Source: Hetaerina americana (Eukaryota > Arthropoda > Insecta > Odonata > Calopterygidae). Taken from it: a stretch of DNA of 64,000 nucleotides. Of this stretch, positions 62,501 to 64,000 are shown in pieces; within the stretch, counting starts at the first letter, position 1, and the number at the start of each line of letters is the position of its first letter. The DNA is taken from NCBI GenBank assembly GCA_022747635.1, contig JAKTNV010000655.1, positions 1-64,000 of the forward strand, in the 5' to 3' direction. The notes below the pieces were generated by a model. That model searched no databases. It had not been told where the DNA came from and saw nothing but the letters and a program-made list of their open reading frames with translations. The position numbers and the translations under genes are program-made.

Positions 62501-64000
62501 TTGCGCTGAAGCATCTTTTATGATCATTTATTGTCTTTCAGGATACATTCTGGGTTTTATTTTGTTTATTTGATGAAAATGAACAACAATACACACCATG
62601 AAAACATTTTTGTTTGATTAATGTCGAGTGAGATTTTCACCTAGAACCCAGGGGGGGGGGTATTGGCACTTTTCATGGAAATGTGTAAAAAATTAAATTT
62701 TCTAAAAATGAAATAAATGCCTTCTAAACACCTCAAACATTCACTCTAAAACAGAAGATTGTTGTTTTTCGCAATATTTTTAGAAATTTGGGCTCTTTTA
62801 GTAACATTAACACCTGGGCTGAAGCATCTTTTATGATCATTTATTGTCTTTCAGGATAAATTCTGGGTTTTATTTTGTTTATTTGATGAAAATGAACAAC
62901 AATACACTCCTTGGATACATTTTTGTTTGATTTGTGTCGAGTGAGATTTTCACCCAGAACCCAAAGGGGAGGGTATTGGCACTTTTCATGGAAAAATGTG
63001 AAAAATTAAATTTTCTAAAAATGAAATAAATGCCTTCTAAACACCTCAAAAATTCACTTTAAAACAGAAGATTGTTGTTTTTCGCAATATTTTTAGAAAT
63101 TTGGGCTCTTTTAGTAAAATTAACACTTGCGCTGAAGCATCTTTTATGATCATTTATTGTCTTTCAGGATACATTCTGGGTTTTATTTTGTTTATTTGAT
63201 GAAAATGAACAACAATACACACCATGAAAACATTTTTGTTTGATTAATGTCGAGTGAGATTTTCACCTAGAACCCAGGGGGGGGGTATTAGCACTTTTCA
63301 TGGAAAAATGTGAAAAATTAAATTTTCTAAAAATGAAATAAATGCCTTCTAAACACCTCAAACATTCACTCTAAAACAGAAGATTGTTGTTTTTCGCAAT
63401 ATTTTTAGAAATTTGGGCTATTTTGGTAACATTAACACTTTGGCTGAAGCATCTTTTATGACCTTTTATTGTCTTTCAGGATTCATTCTGGGTTTTATTT
63501 TGTTTATTTGATGAAAATGAACAACAATACACACCTTGGATACATTTTTGTTTGATTAGTGTCGAGTGAGATTTTCACCTAGAACCCAAAGGGGGGGGGG
63601 TATTGGCACTTTTCATGGAAAAATGTGAAAAATTAAATTTTCTAAAAATGAAATAAATGCCTTCTAAACACCTCAAACATTCACTCTAAAACAGAAGATT
63701 GTTGTTTTTCGCAATATTTTTAGAAATTTGGGCTCTTTTAGTAACATTAACACCTGGGCTGAAGCATCTTTTATGATCATTTATTGTCTTTCAGGATACA
63801 TTCTGGGTTTTATTTTGTTTATTTGATGAAAATGAACAACAATACACACCTTGGAAACATTTTTGTTTGATTTATGTCGAGTGAGATTTTCACCTAGAAC
63901 CCAAAGGGGGGGTATTGGCACTTTTCATGGAAAAATGTGAAAAATTAAATTTTCTAAAAATGAAATAAATGCCTTCTAAACACATCAAACATTCGCTCTA
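53506..64000 (+). repeat. Right satellite domain, HOR copies Y and Z (~4.26 kb apart)
   Basis: Copy Y (about 55.0-59.6 kb) and copy Z (about 59.9-63.3 kb, continuing past the window) share the marker order of copy X and continue with cccagaaccc, aaggggaggg and acccaggggg. Matching positions are 4,264-4,268 bp apart (57,014 and 61,278). Z lacks the gattagtgtcg and attttaacttag monomers after gggtttggcac, and fuses the cccagaaccc and aaggggaggg monomers into one near 62,950-62,980. The array is cut by the window edge. No gene is seen. Confidence 0.82.

Noticed and set aside
1..64000. CRISPR array
   Set aside because: The repeat unit is about 311 bp with no short repeat-unique spacer alternation; the whole unit is repeated.
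1..64000. Telomeric repeat, rRNA, origin or centromere protein genes
   Set aside because: No short telomere-type repeat, no rRNA-like sequence and no non-satellite sequence other than the 875-bp insertion was seen.

Overview
The window is a single eukaryotic satellite-DNA array with one insertion, and it contains no credible protein-coding gene. About 63.1 kb of the 64 kb is made of roughly 200 head-to-tail copies of one AT-rich monomer. The full-length form is 311-312 bp, with about 31% GC by hand count of one copy. Every copy has the same orientation. Each carries one plus-strand G-tract of about 3 to 13 G (a few variants interrupt it) at the same place in the monomer. The absence of genes, the monomer length, the layered higher-order repeats (HORs) and an inserted tRNA-like Pol III element all point to a eukaryotic nuclear genome. 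A centromeric or pericentromeric location is plausible by analogy but cannot be shown from sequence. I cannot name the species; a metazoan is a guess.

Layout. (1) 1-10,380: an 8-monomer HOR of about 2.49 kb (types A-H) and shortened derivatives of 5 or 7 monomers. (2) 10,381 to about 23,610: a different, very homogeneous HOR whose successive copies have 9, 11, 12 and at least 11 monomers (2,798, 3,424 and 3,737 bp, then partial). (3) About 23,610-34,225: more mixed monomers with local 2- and 3-monomer duplications. (4) 34,226-35,100: an 875-bp non-satellite insertion flanked by a 12-13 bp direct repeat of satellite sequence. It consists of two visually identical 335-bp direct units, a 57-bp fragment of a third, and a 146-bp inverted copy. 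Three tRNA-like sequences lie in it, two on the minus and one on the plus strand, each with A box, B box and a T5 stretch. (5) 35,101-64,000: a mosaic of HOR blocks with offsets of 1,512, 1,874, 2,450, 3,335 and about 4,264 bp, and distant copies about 19.58 and 23.84 kb apart. Many carry a diagnostic 49-bp internal deletion.

How it fits together. The array looks shaped by repeated unequal exchange or replication-based copying in whole-monomer steps. Several hybrid monomers and one fold-back rearrangement map to the short segment holding the G-tract, which makes that segment a candidate breakpoint hotspot. The tRNA-like insertion interrupts one monomer cleanly and the monomer resumes on the far side, so it is younger than that monomer. 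Between about 51.6 and 53.6 kb, single-base length changes, mostly in homopolymers, cluster in a recent duplicate; this looks like reduced consensus accuracy and should be resolved before using that part.
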